From positions 1 through 64,000 of the forward strand of contig CACYPK010000007.1 of NCBI GenBank assembly GCA_902776285.1: a stretch of 64,000 nucleotides of DNA. The letters run 5' to 3'. Shown in pieces: positions 1 through 8,649 of this stretch (positions within the stretch are counted from its first letter, which is position 1; every line of letters starts with the position of its first letter). A program made the translations under genes and the position numbers. Below the pieces are notes generated by a model. The model did not search any database and was not told where the DNA came from. It saw nothing but the letters and a program-made list of their open reading frames with translations. The stretch is from an uncultured Eubacteriales bacterium (GTDB taxonomy: Bacteria > Bacillota > Clostridia > Peptostreptococcales > Anaerovoracaceae).

Positions 1-7
1 CTTTTCT

Positions 8-29
8 GAAAAATCCGCAACTGCGGAGA
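8..29 (-). terminator. Intrinsic terminator after the hydratase gene
   Basis: Read on the minus strand, a 6-bp stem (TCCGCA/TGCGGA) is followed directly by a T-run. It lies about 57 nt past the hydratase stop codon. No gene is visible in the first 85 bases. Confidence 0.7.
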
Positions 30-85
30 TGTGTTTGTATGCGTTGATTTGCTATATGCTTTTCAAAAAAGCTCTTGACACAGCA

Positions 86-2335
86 TTAGCAAGATTTGTT
101 CTGTGCCGCATAGTAATTCATGAGGCATCCTCTGAGGATGATTTCCTTTTCATCTGCGGTGAGACCCTTGACATACAGGGTCAGATCGCTGACTGATCCG
201 TCCTTGCGTACAGCCTTTGCAGGGATCTCTTCCTGTCCGCTCTCGATGGCGGCGCGGATACCGGGCACGAATACGAAGTCGCCCTCTTCATAAGGGAATC
301 CGTCTCCCTCTGCAAGTGTGAACGGCAGTATGCCCCAGTTGATGCAGTTGCTGCGGTATCTCTTGGTCGCATACTCATAGCAAATGTTGGCGAAACCGCC
401 AAGCACTTTCTGACAGGAAGCGGCCTGCTCACGGGCGGAACCGTCGCCGGGTTTGTTGGCGAATACGCAGGACCCGAACTGTGTGTTCTTCAGCAGTTCC
501 TCAGCATCCCCGACAGCTCCGAGTGCCCTGACCATCTTTTCCGGCTTCTCTCCGGCGCGGCGGGCTGCCTCGTCAGCGGCTACTGCCTTGGAGCGTCCGA
601 CATACTCAGGTACACGGCGCGAAAGCGCGAATTCCGAGAGCCTGAGCGGATTGCTCCTGTATGAGCTGGTCTCGCCCGAAGGGATGAGCTCATCCGTGGT
701 AGTGACAGGGTCTCTGATCACGGCGTCGAGTTCGAGCAGCATGTTGTCAGCCAGTTCGTACATCTTAGGCCAGTCGGTGATGTTCGGTCCGAGTATAAGT
801 TCCGCCTCAGGATCGGCTTTTCCGAATCCGTAGTAGCAGCGTTTTTTGTATACTTCGTTATCGAACGTGTAAGGGACCTGCTCCGTCTCGTAATCTATAT
901 CCGTCGCGGCGGTGATGTATCCGCCGTTCCTCGCCGTCGCGGCGATGGACCTCGAATCCATCAGAGCTACCGCGCTTATCTGTCCTTCACCCGGCTTCGA
1001 GCCTTCCCTGTTAGGGAAGTTCCTGGTGGTATGACGGAGCGAGAGGCCGTTGTTTGCCGGAACATCTCCTGCTCCGAAGCACGGACCGCAGAATGACGGC
1101 TTGATGACCGCACCCGCCTCAAGCAGCGCCTCTGTCTTGCCGGCTCTTGTAAGCGCCAGACTTGTAGGTACGCTTGTAGGATATACTGAAAGAGAAAAGT
1201 ATCCGTTACCGCAGCTTCCTCCTTCAAGGATGTCCGCGGCCTCTACGATGTTATCGAATATGCCGCCTGAGCATCCGGCTATGATGCCCTGATCGGCAAG
1301 AACGCCCTTGTCGCTAACCTTTGAACGCAGGTCAAGGTGAGCCTTCGGGAACTTCTTTGCGGCTTCAGCCTCAACACCGGCGAGGATCTCATCGGCGTTC
1401 TCGAGGAACTCATGTATCGTGTATGCGTTTGAAGGATGGAAAGGAAGAGCGATCATCGCTTCCATCCTGTCGAGCTCAATGGTTATGATCGCGTCATAAT
1501 ACGAGCCTTCCTTCGGCTCAAGTTTCTTATAGCATTCCGGACGTTTGTGGATCTCGTAATACTTCTCTATTTCCTTATCAGTAGCCCAGATGGACGAAAG
1601 GCATGTGGTCTCTGTCGTCATTACATCGATACCGCTTCTGAAATCATAAGGAAGGTATTCAAGACCCGGGCCGGCAAATTCGAGAACTTTATTTTTTACC
1701 AGTCCCTTACCGAATGTCTCCTTCACCAGGGCTATAGCCACGTCATGAGGCCCGATGCCTTTCCTTGGCTTGCCGGTCACATAGCATAGGACCACTTCAG
1801 GAGGCGTGATATCCCACGTATTCTTAAGGAGCTGCTTTACGAGTTCCGGTCCGCCTTCGCCGACGCCCATCGTTCCGAGCGCTCCGTAACGCGTATGACT
1901 GTCAGAGCCGAGTATCATGTTGCCGCATGCAGCCAGTTCTTCTCTCGCGTAGGAATGAATGACGCTCTGATTGGCAGGGACATAGATGCCGCCGTACTTT
2001 TTTGCGGCTGACAGACCGAAAACATGATCGTCTTCGTTTATCGTGCCTCCAACAGCGCAAAGGCTGTTATGGCAGTTTGTCATGGCATAAGGTATAGGAA
2101 ACTCCGAGAGGCCGCTTGCTCTGGCTGTCTGGATGATGCCGACGTAGGTGATATCGTGAGAAACGAGCGCGTCAAATCTGATATGGAAAATTCCGTCATC
2201 ACTTTGACTGCGATGGGCGTTCAGGATCTGATAGGCTATAGTGCCGTTTCTTCCTGCCTCCTTGTCGACATCCCGCGAAGCCTTTTGCGGCGCGCCGTTA
2301 TGCCACTCTGTACCTTGCTGGTTATACCTGATCAT
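86..2335 (-). CDS. Aconitase-family hydratase, YbhJ-like
   Basis: A 749-aa aconitase-superfamily protein. The three cysteines that would hold a [4Fe-4S] cluster are visible: C355 in a GCSGG context, and C416 and C419 in CGPC. An SDSHT motif typical of the superfamily is at 144-148. Length and layout resemble E. coli YbhJ, a hydratase whose substrate is unknown, more than citrate-cycle aconitase. The cytoplasmic (de)hydration of a hydroxy-acid is therefore a family inference. The ATG is preceded by AAAGGAAG. The gene stands alone and is transcribed away from a GntR regulator, which probably controls it. There is no citrate synthase or isocitrate dehydrogenase nearby, which argues against a TCA role. 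Confidence 0.85.
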   Translation of the reverse strand: MIRYNQQGTEWHNGAPQKASRDVDKEAGRNGTIAYQILNAHRSQSDDGIFHIRFDALVSHDITYVGIIQTARASGLSEFPIPYAMTNCHNSLCAVGGTINEDDHVFGLSAAKKYGGIYVPANQSVIHSYAREELAACGNMILGSDSHTRYGALGTMGVGEGGPELVKQLLKNTWDITPPEVVLCYVTGKPRKGIGPHDVAIALVKETFGKGLVKNKVLEFAGPGLEYLPYDFRSGIDVMTTETTCLSSIWATDKEIEKYYEIHKRPECYKKLEPKEGSYYDAIITIELDRMEAMIALPFHPSNAYTIHEFLENADEILAGVEAEAAKKFPKAHLDLRSKVSDKGVLADQGIIAGCSGGIFDNIVEAADILEGGSCGNGYFSLSVYPTSVPTSLALTRAGKTEALLEAGAVIKPSFCGPCFGAGDVPANNGLSLRHTTRNFPNREGSKPGEGQISAVALMDSRSIAATARNGGYITAATDIDYETEQVPYTFDNEVYKKRCYYGFGKADPEAELILGPNITDWPKMYELADNMLLELDAVIRDPVTTTDELIPSGETSSYRSNPLRLSEFALSRRVPEYVGRSKAVAADEAARRAGEKPEKMVRALGAVGDAEELLKNTQFGSCVFANKPGDGSAREQAASCQKVLGGFANICYEYATKRYRSNCINWGILPFTLAEGDGFPYEEGDFVFVPGIRAAIESGQEEIPAKAVRKDGSVSDLTLYVKGLTADEKEIILRGCLMNYYAAQNKSC

Positions 2336-2429
2336 TGTTTACTTCCTTTCCCGATACGTTCCCGTATTTTTCGTTTTATGGGTGCGAAAATGATTTCTGC
2401 TTTGCTTTGACTCCAATACAATTAAACAA

Positions 2430-2456
2430 AAAATGATAGACGGAGTCTATCATTTT
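2430..2456. promoter_or_regulatory. Perfect 12-bp hairpin in the hydratase leader
   Basis: Arms AAAATGATAGAC and GTCTATCATTTT with a GGA loop and T-rich sequence on both sides. It lies about 95 nt upstream of the hydratase start and inside its likely 5' leader. No plus-strand gene lies upstream that it could terminate. It could be an attenuator or an operator. Confidence 0.5.
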
Positions 2457-2545
2457 TATTGTTTTTTTGAGTCTGTTTTTATCCGCCGGAACCTTTCCGG
2501 CTGTCGACGTATTTTCTCCTGTGGTTAAACAAGTGATCTGCCTTA

Positions 2546-2587
2546 TTGACAACGGTGGATAAAAGGCTATACTAAATTGTATACAAT
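2546..2587 (+). promoter_or_regulatory. Promoter and palindromic operator of the GntR regulator
   Basis: TTGACA at 2546-2551, a 16-bp spacer and TATACT at 2568-2573 form a near-consensus promoter. The perfect palindrome ATTGTATACAAT at 2576-2587 covers the expected transcription start. Its TTGTATACAA core fits GntR/FCD operators, so autorepression is likely. Control of the divergent hydratase from the same site is an inference. Confidence 0.7.
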
Positions 2588-2620
2588 ATAGCATATTCGA
2601 AACAGACTGGGAGACACTTC

Positions 2621-3280
2621 ATGGATATCATCAGCGGAGACAAATCCGGCCAACCATTATTTACGGGTCTTTACGAAGAACTTCAGAAGGGTATTCTTTC
2701 GGGATCCATCCCCGACGGCAGCAAGCTTACAGAGAACGCTGTATGCAAAGAATATAACGTCAGCAGAACGCCTGTGAGGGAGGCTTTCAGACAGCTTGAA
2801 GTAGACGGGCTCATACGCAGCGTCCCTAACCGCGGCGCTTTTGTCACCGGCCTTACAAAGCGTGACATCTCGGATCTTTTCGATCTGAGGATACTGTTCG
2901 AAGTTCAGGCGGTGGAGTGGGCCATAAAGCGCATGAGCAGCGAGGATATAGATCGGCTTGCAGAAAGCCTGGAATTCATGGAGTTCTACACCCTCAAAGA
3001 AGACGTCGAGAAGGTGCTCTCATTCAATTCGCAGTTCCACAGTATTATCTGCGAGGGCACAGGGAACCGCATGATCCAAAGGACCCTGTCTATCTACCAT
3101 ACCTATCTGAAATACTCCGCGCCGCATAAGACATATAACGAGGACAGCCTCAAGGCCATACTCGAAGAGCATAAGGCCATTTTTGAGGCATTTGAAACGA
3201 AGAACGCCGCCGCGGGCCGCAAAGCGATGGAATACCACATGGAGCAGTCTAAGCTGCGCCGTATCGCCAACTATTTCTGA
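2621..3280 (+). CDS. GntR-family regulator, FCD subfamily
   Basis: 219 aa. The N-terminal winged helix (about residues 15-75) has the family signature around SRTPVREAFRQLE. The rest (about 85-210) is all-helical, as in FCD ligand-binding domains, which sense organic acids through a metal-bound pocket. It is divergent from the aconitase-family hydratase, so that enzyme's substrate or product is the likely effector (inference). The start is set by GGGAG upstream of the ATG. A strong terminator follows. Confidence 0.92.
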   Translation: MDIISGDKSGQPLFTGLYEELQKGILSGSIPDGSKLTENAVCKEYNVSRTPVREAFRQLEVDGLIRSVPNRGAFVTGLTKRDISDLFDLRILFEVQAVEWAIKRMSSEDIDRLAESLEFMEFYTLKEDVEKVLSFNSQFHSIICEGTGNRMIQRTLSIYHTYLKYSAPHKTYNEDSLKAILEEHKAIFEAFETKNAAAGRKAMEYHMEQSKLRRIANYF

Positions 3281-3295
3281 AATCATCAAAAAAGC

Positions 3296-3330
3296 AAAGG
3301 CTCCGGAGTTCCCTCCGGAGCCTGTTTTAT
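3296..3330. terminator. Bidirectional terminator between gntR and hypD
   Basis: A 10-bp stem (GGCTCCGGAG / CTCCGGAGCC) with a TTCC loop and TGTTTTATT on the plus side. On the minus side it ends in a T-rich run. It serves two convergent genes. Confidence 0.85.
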
Positions 3331-3367
3331 TGCCTGTTTATTGATTGCCGTGCGGGTCGCCGCCGCT

Positions 3368-5740
3368 CTAGAATGACTGCGCAGTACGGTTGATGATCTC
3401 GTTCTGGAGCTCCTCGTCGAGGTTCCTGAAGTAGTCTGAATAACCCGCGACACGGACTATCAGATCCCTGTAGTCGTCAGGATGCTTCTGCGCTTCAAGC
3501 AGAGTCTGCTTGTCGAAGACATTGAACTGGATGTGGTGACCGTCCATCGCGAAGTACGCGCGGATAAGGCTCGCCAGGTTTTCGAGGCCGGTGTCTCCCG
3601 CGAGAGCGCTCGGCGTGAATTTCTGGTTGAGCAGGGTGCCGCCCGTTGAACAGTGATCCATCTTGGCGCAGCTCTTGATGACTGCTGTCGGTCCGTATGT
3701 ATCAGCGAACTTTTCAGGCGAGATGCCCTCGGATACCGGCTTGTGGGCGCGTCTGCCGTTAGCTGTAGCTCCGATGACTTCGCCGAAGTATATGTGGCAG
3801 GTCGTAGGCAGCATGTCGACATGGTACTGACCGCCGCTCATGGTAGGTCTTCCCGTGATATCGTCCCTGTACAGCCTGAAGACTTCCTGCATGATATCGT
3901 CGGCATAGTCATCGTCGTTGCCGTACTTAGGCGTCCTGTTCATGACCATGTTGAGGATCTCCTCGTGACCGACAAAATCATCATCCATGGCCTTCAACAG
4001 TTCGTCCATCGTGAAGTTTTGGTTGTCGTAGATGTTGTACTTGATGGCCGCGAGGCAGTCGGTGATGGTCCCGATGCCTACGCCCTGGATGTACCTTGTG
4101 TTGTATCTGGAGCCGCCGTTATTATAGTCTTTGCCGTTCTTTATGCAGTCGTTGGTCACGATCGACAGGCAAGGAGCAGGCATGTACTGAGCGTAGAGTT
4201 TCTCGATGACATTGTTGCCGCGCACCTTGATGTCCGCCATGTAGTGCAGCTGCATCGCGAAAGCGTCCCAGAGTTCTTCATATGTTTTGAAATCGCGCGG
4301 ATCGCCGGTCTTTAGGCCGAGCTGCTTTCCGCTCTGGTTGTCAAATCCGTTATAAAGTGTCAGCTGGAATATCTTAGGGATGTTGAAGTATCCCGTGAGG
4401 ATGTACGCTTCGTTGCCCCAGCTTCCCGTCTCAACGCAGCCGGACGAGCCGCCCTGGCGCGCGTCAGGAAGAGTCTTGCCCGCGTTCAGGAGTTCCTGTA
4501 CTATCTCGTCAGTATTGTAGAACGCCGGCTGTCCCCAGCCTTCTCTTGAGATCTCGCAGGCCCTCTTGAGGAACCTATGCGGGGTCTTCTTGCTTATCTG
4601 CACGTTGGAATTAGGCTGCACCAGCTTCATCTCGTCCATGCAGTCGAGAATGAGATAGCTGACCGCGTTGACGCCGTTGCTTCCGTCCTCCCTGATCCCG
4701 CCGGTGTTGATGTTGGCAAAGTCTGTATATGTGCCGCTCTCTTTGAGTGTGACGCCTACCTTCACCGGCGCGGGCTGATTGTTGAACTTGACCCAGAGAC
4801 ACTCCAGGAGTTCCAGCGCCCTGTCGTCATCCAGTATGCCTTCCTCCACATCCTTCGCGTAGTAAGGATAGAGATGCTGGTCGAGCCTGCCCGGGCTGAA
4901 AGCGTCCCACGGATTGAGCTCGGATGTGACGGCAAGGTGGGTGAACCAGTAGAGCTGGATCGCCTGCCAGTAGGTCTGCGGAGCGTGAGCCGGGATGACG
5001 TCGAGGTTGGCAGCCATCTGCTCAAGTTCAGCCCTGCGTACAGGGTCTTCGCACTTCTTTGCTTCTTCTTCAAGCAGTTCCTGATATCTCTTGCCGAGTA
5101 TCATGACAGCATCGCAGTCGATCAGCATGGCCTCGAGTTCGTCCTTCTTTTCGACCGCCTCGGGATCGTTCATGAAATCCAGATCTTTTATCGCCTTGTG
5201 GATCTCCGTCTTGAATTCCGCGTATCCTTTGGTGAACACGTTCTTGCCGCCGCATGTATGTCCCGGTCCCCTCTGCTCCATGAACTCTGTAAACATTCCC
5301 GCCGCGTAGCATTCCATCCATTCTTCGGTCATGCCGGCGAGGATCTTGTCTCTCATGGACTTGCCTCTCCAGAAAGGAATGATGATCTCTTCCTGGTCTT
5401 TGAGGTCCTGCTCTGTCACCGTATAGTTGACGACAGCGCGGTCGTTCATGATGTGCATATCATCGAGAGTGTGGCAGGTGAGTTCAGGGAAGGTCGGCGA
5501 GGACTGCGGGTCTTTGCCCTTTTCGCCTACGATGAGTTCCCCCTCGCCAAGATAAAGAGTCTTTTTTGAAAAATACTCCTTCAGCACCATAGCTCTGAGT
5601 ACGGGCAGGGAAACCTTGCCTTCCCACTGCTTGTACACTTCTGTCTCGATTTTTGCTCTTTCGAGATCGATATGCGGCTGCGTCTCCATGCTGACTTTGC
5701 GAAGAGCTCTTATTCTTGCGTTCATTCCGCGTTCTTCCAT
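3368..5740 (-). CDS. hypD: Glycyl-radical enzyme, trans-4-hydroxy-L-proline dehydratase type
   Basis: 790 aa from the ATG at 5740, chosen for its AGGAGG 9 nt upstream; an in-frame ATG at 5788 lacks one. The radical glycine is G766 in RVAGYSDYF. The thiyl cysteine is C435 in SSGCVETG, with the base E437. H161, D279, S335, F341 and Y451 each fall one position after the residues I recall for Clostridioides difficile HypD (H160, D278, S334, F340, Y450, C434, E436). This makes hydroxyproline dehydration to pyrroline-5-carboxylate the best call, better than pyruvate formate-lyase or choline lyase. It follows its activase by 5 nt. Unlike many hypD loci, no proC reductase is adjacent. Confidence 0.85.
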   Translation of the reverse strand: MEERGMNARIRALRKVSMETQPHIDLERAKIETEVYKQWEGKVSLPVLRAMVLKEYFSKKTLYLGEGELIVGEKGKDPQSSPTFPELTCHTLDDMHIMNDRAVVNYTVTEQDLKDQEEIIIPFWRGKSMRDKILAGMTEEWMECYAAGMFTEFMEQRGPGHTCGGKNVFTKGYAEFKTEIHKAIKDLDFMNDPEAVEKKDELEAMLIDCDAVMILGKRYQELLEEEAKKCEDPVRRAELEQMAANLDVIPAHAPQTYWQAIQLYWFTHLAVTSELNPWDAFSPGRLDQHLYPYYAKDVEEGILDDDRALELLECLWVKFNNQPAPVKVGVTLKESGTYTDFANINTGGIREDGSNGVNAVSYLILDCMDEMKLVQPNSNVQISKKTPHRFLKRACEISREGWGQPAFYNTDEIVQELLNAGKTLPDARQGGSSGCVETGSWGNEAYILTGYFNIPKIFQLTLYNGFDNQSGKQLGLKTGDPRDFKTYEELWDAFAMQLHYMADIKVRGNNVIEKLYAQYMPAPCLSIVTNDCIKNGKDYNNGGSRYNTRYIQGVGIGTITDCLAAIKYNIYDNQNFTMDELLKAMDDDFVGHEEILNMVMNRTPKYGNDDDYADDIMQEVFRLYRDDITGRPTMSGGQYHVDMLPTTCHIYFGEVIGATANGRRAHKPVSEGISPEKFADTYGPTAVIKSCAKMDHCSTGGTLLNQKFTPSALAGDTGLENLASLIRAYFAMDGHHIQFNVFDKQTLLEAQKHPDDYRDLIVRVAGYSDYFRNLDEELQNEIINRTAQSF

Positions 5741-5745
5741 GGGTG

Positions 5746-6657
5746 TTATCCTCCTATTTTTACATTGCCGTACCCGGCATCTTCCCATTGTCTGACGAAG
5801 TTCTGCATCTCTTCGTCCGCCGGCGCCGTGAGCGCCTCTCCGGGATATGCCATCCCGAGTTTCCCGTATTTGTGAGAGCCCGTGCTGTGATACGGCAGCA
5901 GGTTCACCTGCAATGGCCGTATATCGTTGTCTTTCAGGAACCTGATAACAGCCTCCATCGACTCAGGGTCGCCGTTGACCTCTTTCACCACAGGTATACG
6001 GATGTATATCCTTGAGCCTGCCGCAGCAAGCCGCTTAAGGTTATCGAGTATGAGAGCGTTGCTCATTCCCATGTACTCACGGTGTTTTTCATCATCCATG
6101 ACCTTTATGTCATAAAGCCATGTATCGACGTACGGCATTATTGCCTCATAGTTACTGTACGGCGCCTGGCCGCAGGTGTCTATGGCGATGTTCACACCCT
6201 CCCTGTGCAGTTTTCTGACGAGTTCCTTTATGTAGCCGCTGTCCATAGCCATTACTTCGCCGCCGGAAAGAGTGACGCCGCCGCCTGACTCCTCATAGAA
6301 CATAAGATCCTGCATGCATATCTTCACGAGCTCATCGACTGTGTAGTCACGGCCTACCACAGTCCGGTAATTACCGGGGCATGCCGGTTCGCATCTGCCG
6401 CATACCACGCATTTCTCACGATCGGTCAGGGACTTTCCCTCTAAAGATATACTGACGGCGCCTTCAGGACATACCGCCGCGCATCTGCCGCAGCCCGTGC
6501 ACTTCGGGATATCCACCTGGAGTTCCTTATCAAAACTCTGTGTCTCCGGATTATGACACCATTGACATCTCAGATGGCAGCCCTTGAAGAACACTGTCGT
6601 CCTTATACCGTCGCCGTCATGTATAGAGTACTTTTGTATATTTGTAACTGAGTGCAT
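5746..6657 (-). CDS. hypE: Glycyl-radical enzyme activase (radical SAM)
   Basis: 303 aa. The radical-SAM cysteines are C27, C31 and C34 in GCHLRCQWCHN. A ferredoxin-like insert follows (about residues 50-95) with two CxxCxxC groups, as in activases of non-PFL glycyl-radical enzymes. It installs the glycyl radical on its partner by S-adenosylmethionine cleavage under anaerobic conditions. It ends 5 nt before the glycyl-radical enzyme start and begins 6 nt after the transporter gene stop, so all three are co-transcribed. The ribosome site is weak (AACAGG). The partner assignment rests on adjacency. Confidence 0.93.
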   Translation of the reverse strand: MHSVTNIQKYSIHDGDGIRTTVFFKGCHLRCQWCHNPETQSFDKELQVDIPKCTGCGRCAAVCPEGAVSISLEGKSLTDREKCVVCGRCEPACPGNYRTVVGRDYTVDELVKICMQDLMFYEESGGGVTLSGGEVMAMDSGYIKELVRKLHREGVNIAIDTCGQAPYSNYEAIMPYVDTWLYDIKVMDDEKHREYMGMSNALILDNLKRLAAAGSRIYIRIPVVKEVNGDPESMEAVIRFLKDNDIRPLQVNLLPYHSTGSHKYGKLGMAYPGEALTAPADEEMQNFVRQWEDAGYGNVKIGG

Positions 6658-6663
6658 CCTGTT

Positions 6664-8424
6664 TTAGATCGAGTATTTCTCCTTATACTCCGCAAAATGC
6701 GTTCTGAAGAATTCGTCCTGTCTGAAATCCGCCTGCAGATGATATGCATGAAGGCCTCCGACCTTAGTGACAGACTCCAGAACGTCCACGGCTATATTGC
6801 TGCAGTGGTCGGCTATACGCTCGTAGTCCGTGATCAGATCGTTGAAAACGAATCCGTGCTCATAGACGCATTCCTGACGGCTTATTCTTTCGACATGTCT
6901 GGCCTTTATCTCATCGCACAGATCGTCGATGACCTCTTCCAGCGGATCCACGAGCAGAGCCTTTTCGTAATTATCGTTCACAAAAGCAACAAGGGTAAGC
7001 TGTGATATATCCATTATCGCGTCTTCCAGGACCTGCAGCTCTTTGAGCGCCGCAGCAGTGAATTCGATCTTTTTCTCGTGTATCTCCTCGACGGCCTCTC
7101 CTACATTCCTCGCGTGGTCCGAAATTCTTTCGAAGTCCGAAAGAACTCTCAGATTCTTGCTGACTTCCTTAGAGTGTTCTTCATCAAGATCGGATACAGT
7201 GAGTTTGAAGAGATAGCTTCCGAGCTTGTCCTCGTAGCGGTCCAGCAGGCCCTCCAGGTCGTCCACCTTCTTGACGCCCTCCTTGCTGTACTCTCTTCTG
7301 ACCGCGACAGCGCTCTCCACGCTGTCCAGCGTCTTGACAGCCATCGAATCGATGACTTCCTTGCTCTGCGCAAGCGCGAGCGTAGGGTGGTCGAGGAATC
7401 TCGGCTCGAGTTTGTCCATGTCGGCTTTCTCGGCCAGAGCTTCTTCGCTCTCAGGGAAGAGGGCAACGACCAGTTTTTCGAGAAGTCCTATGCACGGCGA
7501 GAGTATTATTACTACCGCCAGCCTGTAGAGTGTATTCGTGAGCGCCACAGTGACCATGCTCATCTCCATCTGCATGAAGTCAAAATGGACAACGGCGTTG
7601 ATTATATAGAATATCCCTCCGACCAGTATAGCGCCGAGCACGTCTATGATCAGATATACAAACGCGGTGCGCTTGCCGTTAGTGCTGGCTCCGAGAGCGC
7701 TGAGCATGACAGGCACCGAGGCTCCGATGCCGATACCCATCAGAATAGGGAAGGCCATGTCGAACTCGACCGCGCCCGTGACGGCAAGAGCCTGGAGAAT
7801 ACCGACGGCAGCGCTCGCGCTCTGGATGACCGCGGTCACCAGCACGCCGATGAGCACTCCCAGTATAGGGTTCGTGAAGCTTGTCATCATGTCGATGAAC
7901 TTCGGATCCGATCTGAGCGGAACGATGGCCCCCGACATCATGCTCATGCCGTACATGAGGACGGCAAAGCCCAGCATGATACCGCCTATGTTCTTGTGTG
8001 ATGTCTTCTTGGCGAACATCCACAGGAGTATACCGATAAGAGCTACTACGCCTGTGAGTATCTCCGTACTGAAAATCGAAGCGACGCCTGCACCCGAGCC
8101 TCCTAAACTGTTGAGACAGAGGATCCAGCCGGTGATGCTGGTGCCGAGTATGGCTCCCAGCACTATGCCTATGGCCTGTTTTACCTGCATCATGCCGGAG
8201 TTTACGAAGCCGACTACCATTACCGATGTGGCAGATGATGACTGTATCGCCGCAGTTACTCCGGTACCGAGAAGTATTCCCTTTATCGGATTTCCTGCCA
8301 GCTTATACAGGATCATCTCCATCTTGCTTCCCGCAACTTTTTTGAGCGAGTCTCCCATGACCGACATTCCGAAGAGGAACATCGCGACTCCTCCGAACAG
8401 AGAGATTATATTAGTTGCATCCAT
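6664..8424 (-). CDS. Na/Pi-cotransporter family protein with PhoU-like domain
   Basis: 586 aa. Two inverted membrane repeats carry the family signature, QSSSA in the first and QSASA in the second, followed by several hydrophobic helices to about residue 320. A PhoU-like helical domain fills about 340-560. Family members move phosphate, or possibly other anions, with sodium. It is the first gene of the operon ahead of the activase and HypD-like enzyme, directly behind the riboswitch-like leader. Its link to hydroxyproline metabolism is not obvious; it may be the true target of the riboswitch, with the other two genes expressed downstream. Confidence 0.9.
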   Translation of the reverse strand: MDATNIISLFGGVAMFLFGMSVMGDSLKKVAGSKMEMILYKLAGNPIKGILLGTGVTAAIQSSSATSVMVVGFVNSGMMQVKQAIGIVLGAILGTSITGWILCLNSLGGSGAGVASIFSTEILTGVVALIGILLWMFAKKTSHKNIGGIMLGFAVLMYGMSMMSGAIVPLRSDPKFIDMMTSFTNPILGVLIGVLVTAVIQSASAAVGILQALAVTGAVEFDMAFPILMGIGIGASVPVMLSALGASTNGKRTAFVYLIIDVLGAILVGGIFYIINAVVHFDFMQMEMSMVTVALTNTLYRLAVVIILSPCIGLLEKLVVALFPESEEALAEKADMDKLEPRFLDHPTLALAQSKEVIDSMAVKTLDSVESAVAVRREYSKEGVKKVDDLEGLLDRYEDKLGSYLFKLTVSDLDEEHSKEVSKNLRVLSDFERISDHARNVGEAVEEIHEKKIEFTAAALKELQVLEDAIMDISQLTLVAFVNDNYEKALLVDPLEEVIDDLCDEIKARHVERISRQECVYEHGFVFNDLITDYERIADHCSNIAVDVLESVTKVGGLHAYHLQADFRQDEFFRTHFAEYKEKYSI

Positions 8425-8462
8425 TTATTGATATACCGCCCTTTCTCTCATATCTATAAATA

Positions 8463-8580
8463 AAGAGACTTTCACCGAAAAACCACAGTAAAAGTCTCGC
8501 TACTTCGAACATACCCCGGGGAATTCTTCCCGTACTGACGAAATATGTCACGCATCGCTGCGCAAGCTACTCCCTTATTA
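8463..8580 (-). promoter_or_regulatory. Candidate yybP-ykoY (Mn2+) riboswitch with overlapping terminator
   Basis: The minus-strand leader starts with AAGGGAGTAGC and ends its aptamer-like part with TAGCGAGACTTTT. These correspond to the conserved GGGGAGUAGC and AGCRAGACC elements of the yybP-ykoY class, and the two ends can pair as P1 with two G-U pairs. Between them GACATA and TATGTTC can form an inner helix, and CCCC/GGGG another. The 3' element GAGACTTT is also the left arm of a terminator whose right arm AAAGTCTC is followed by TTTATTT. Ligand-stabilised P1 would break the terminator, so this reads as an ON switch. No alignment was run. Confidence 0.6.
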
Positions 8581-8590
8581 ACTGTGTTAA

Positions 8591-8619
8591 ATATCACACA
8601 TTCAGCCCCGATTTGTCAA
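8591..8619 (-). promoter_or_regulatory. Promoter of the transporter-hypE-hypD operon
   Basis: On the minus strand, TTGACA (8614-8619), a 17-bp spacer and TGATAT (8591-8596). The predicted start lies a few bases before the riboswitch-like element. Confidence 0.7.
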
Positions 8620-8649
8620 CAGTTTGAAGACTTTGAGTGTTTACGGAAT

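Noticed and set aside
86-2335. Citrate-cycle aconitase
   Set aside because: Length and motif layout resemble YbhJ. No citrate-cycle genes are nearby and a private GntR regulator is present.
3368-5740. Pyruvate formate-lyase or choline trimethylamine-lyase
   Set aside because: PFL has a Cys-Cys active site. The HypD positions (H161, D279, S335, F341, Y451 with C435 and E437) fit hydroxyproline dehydratase much better.
7646-8431. 261-codon plus-strand frame opposite the Na/Pi-family gene
   Set aside because: Met/Pro/Thr-rich translation of the reverse complement of membrane helices; no ribosome site.
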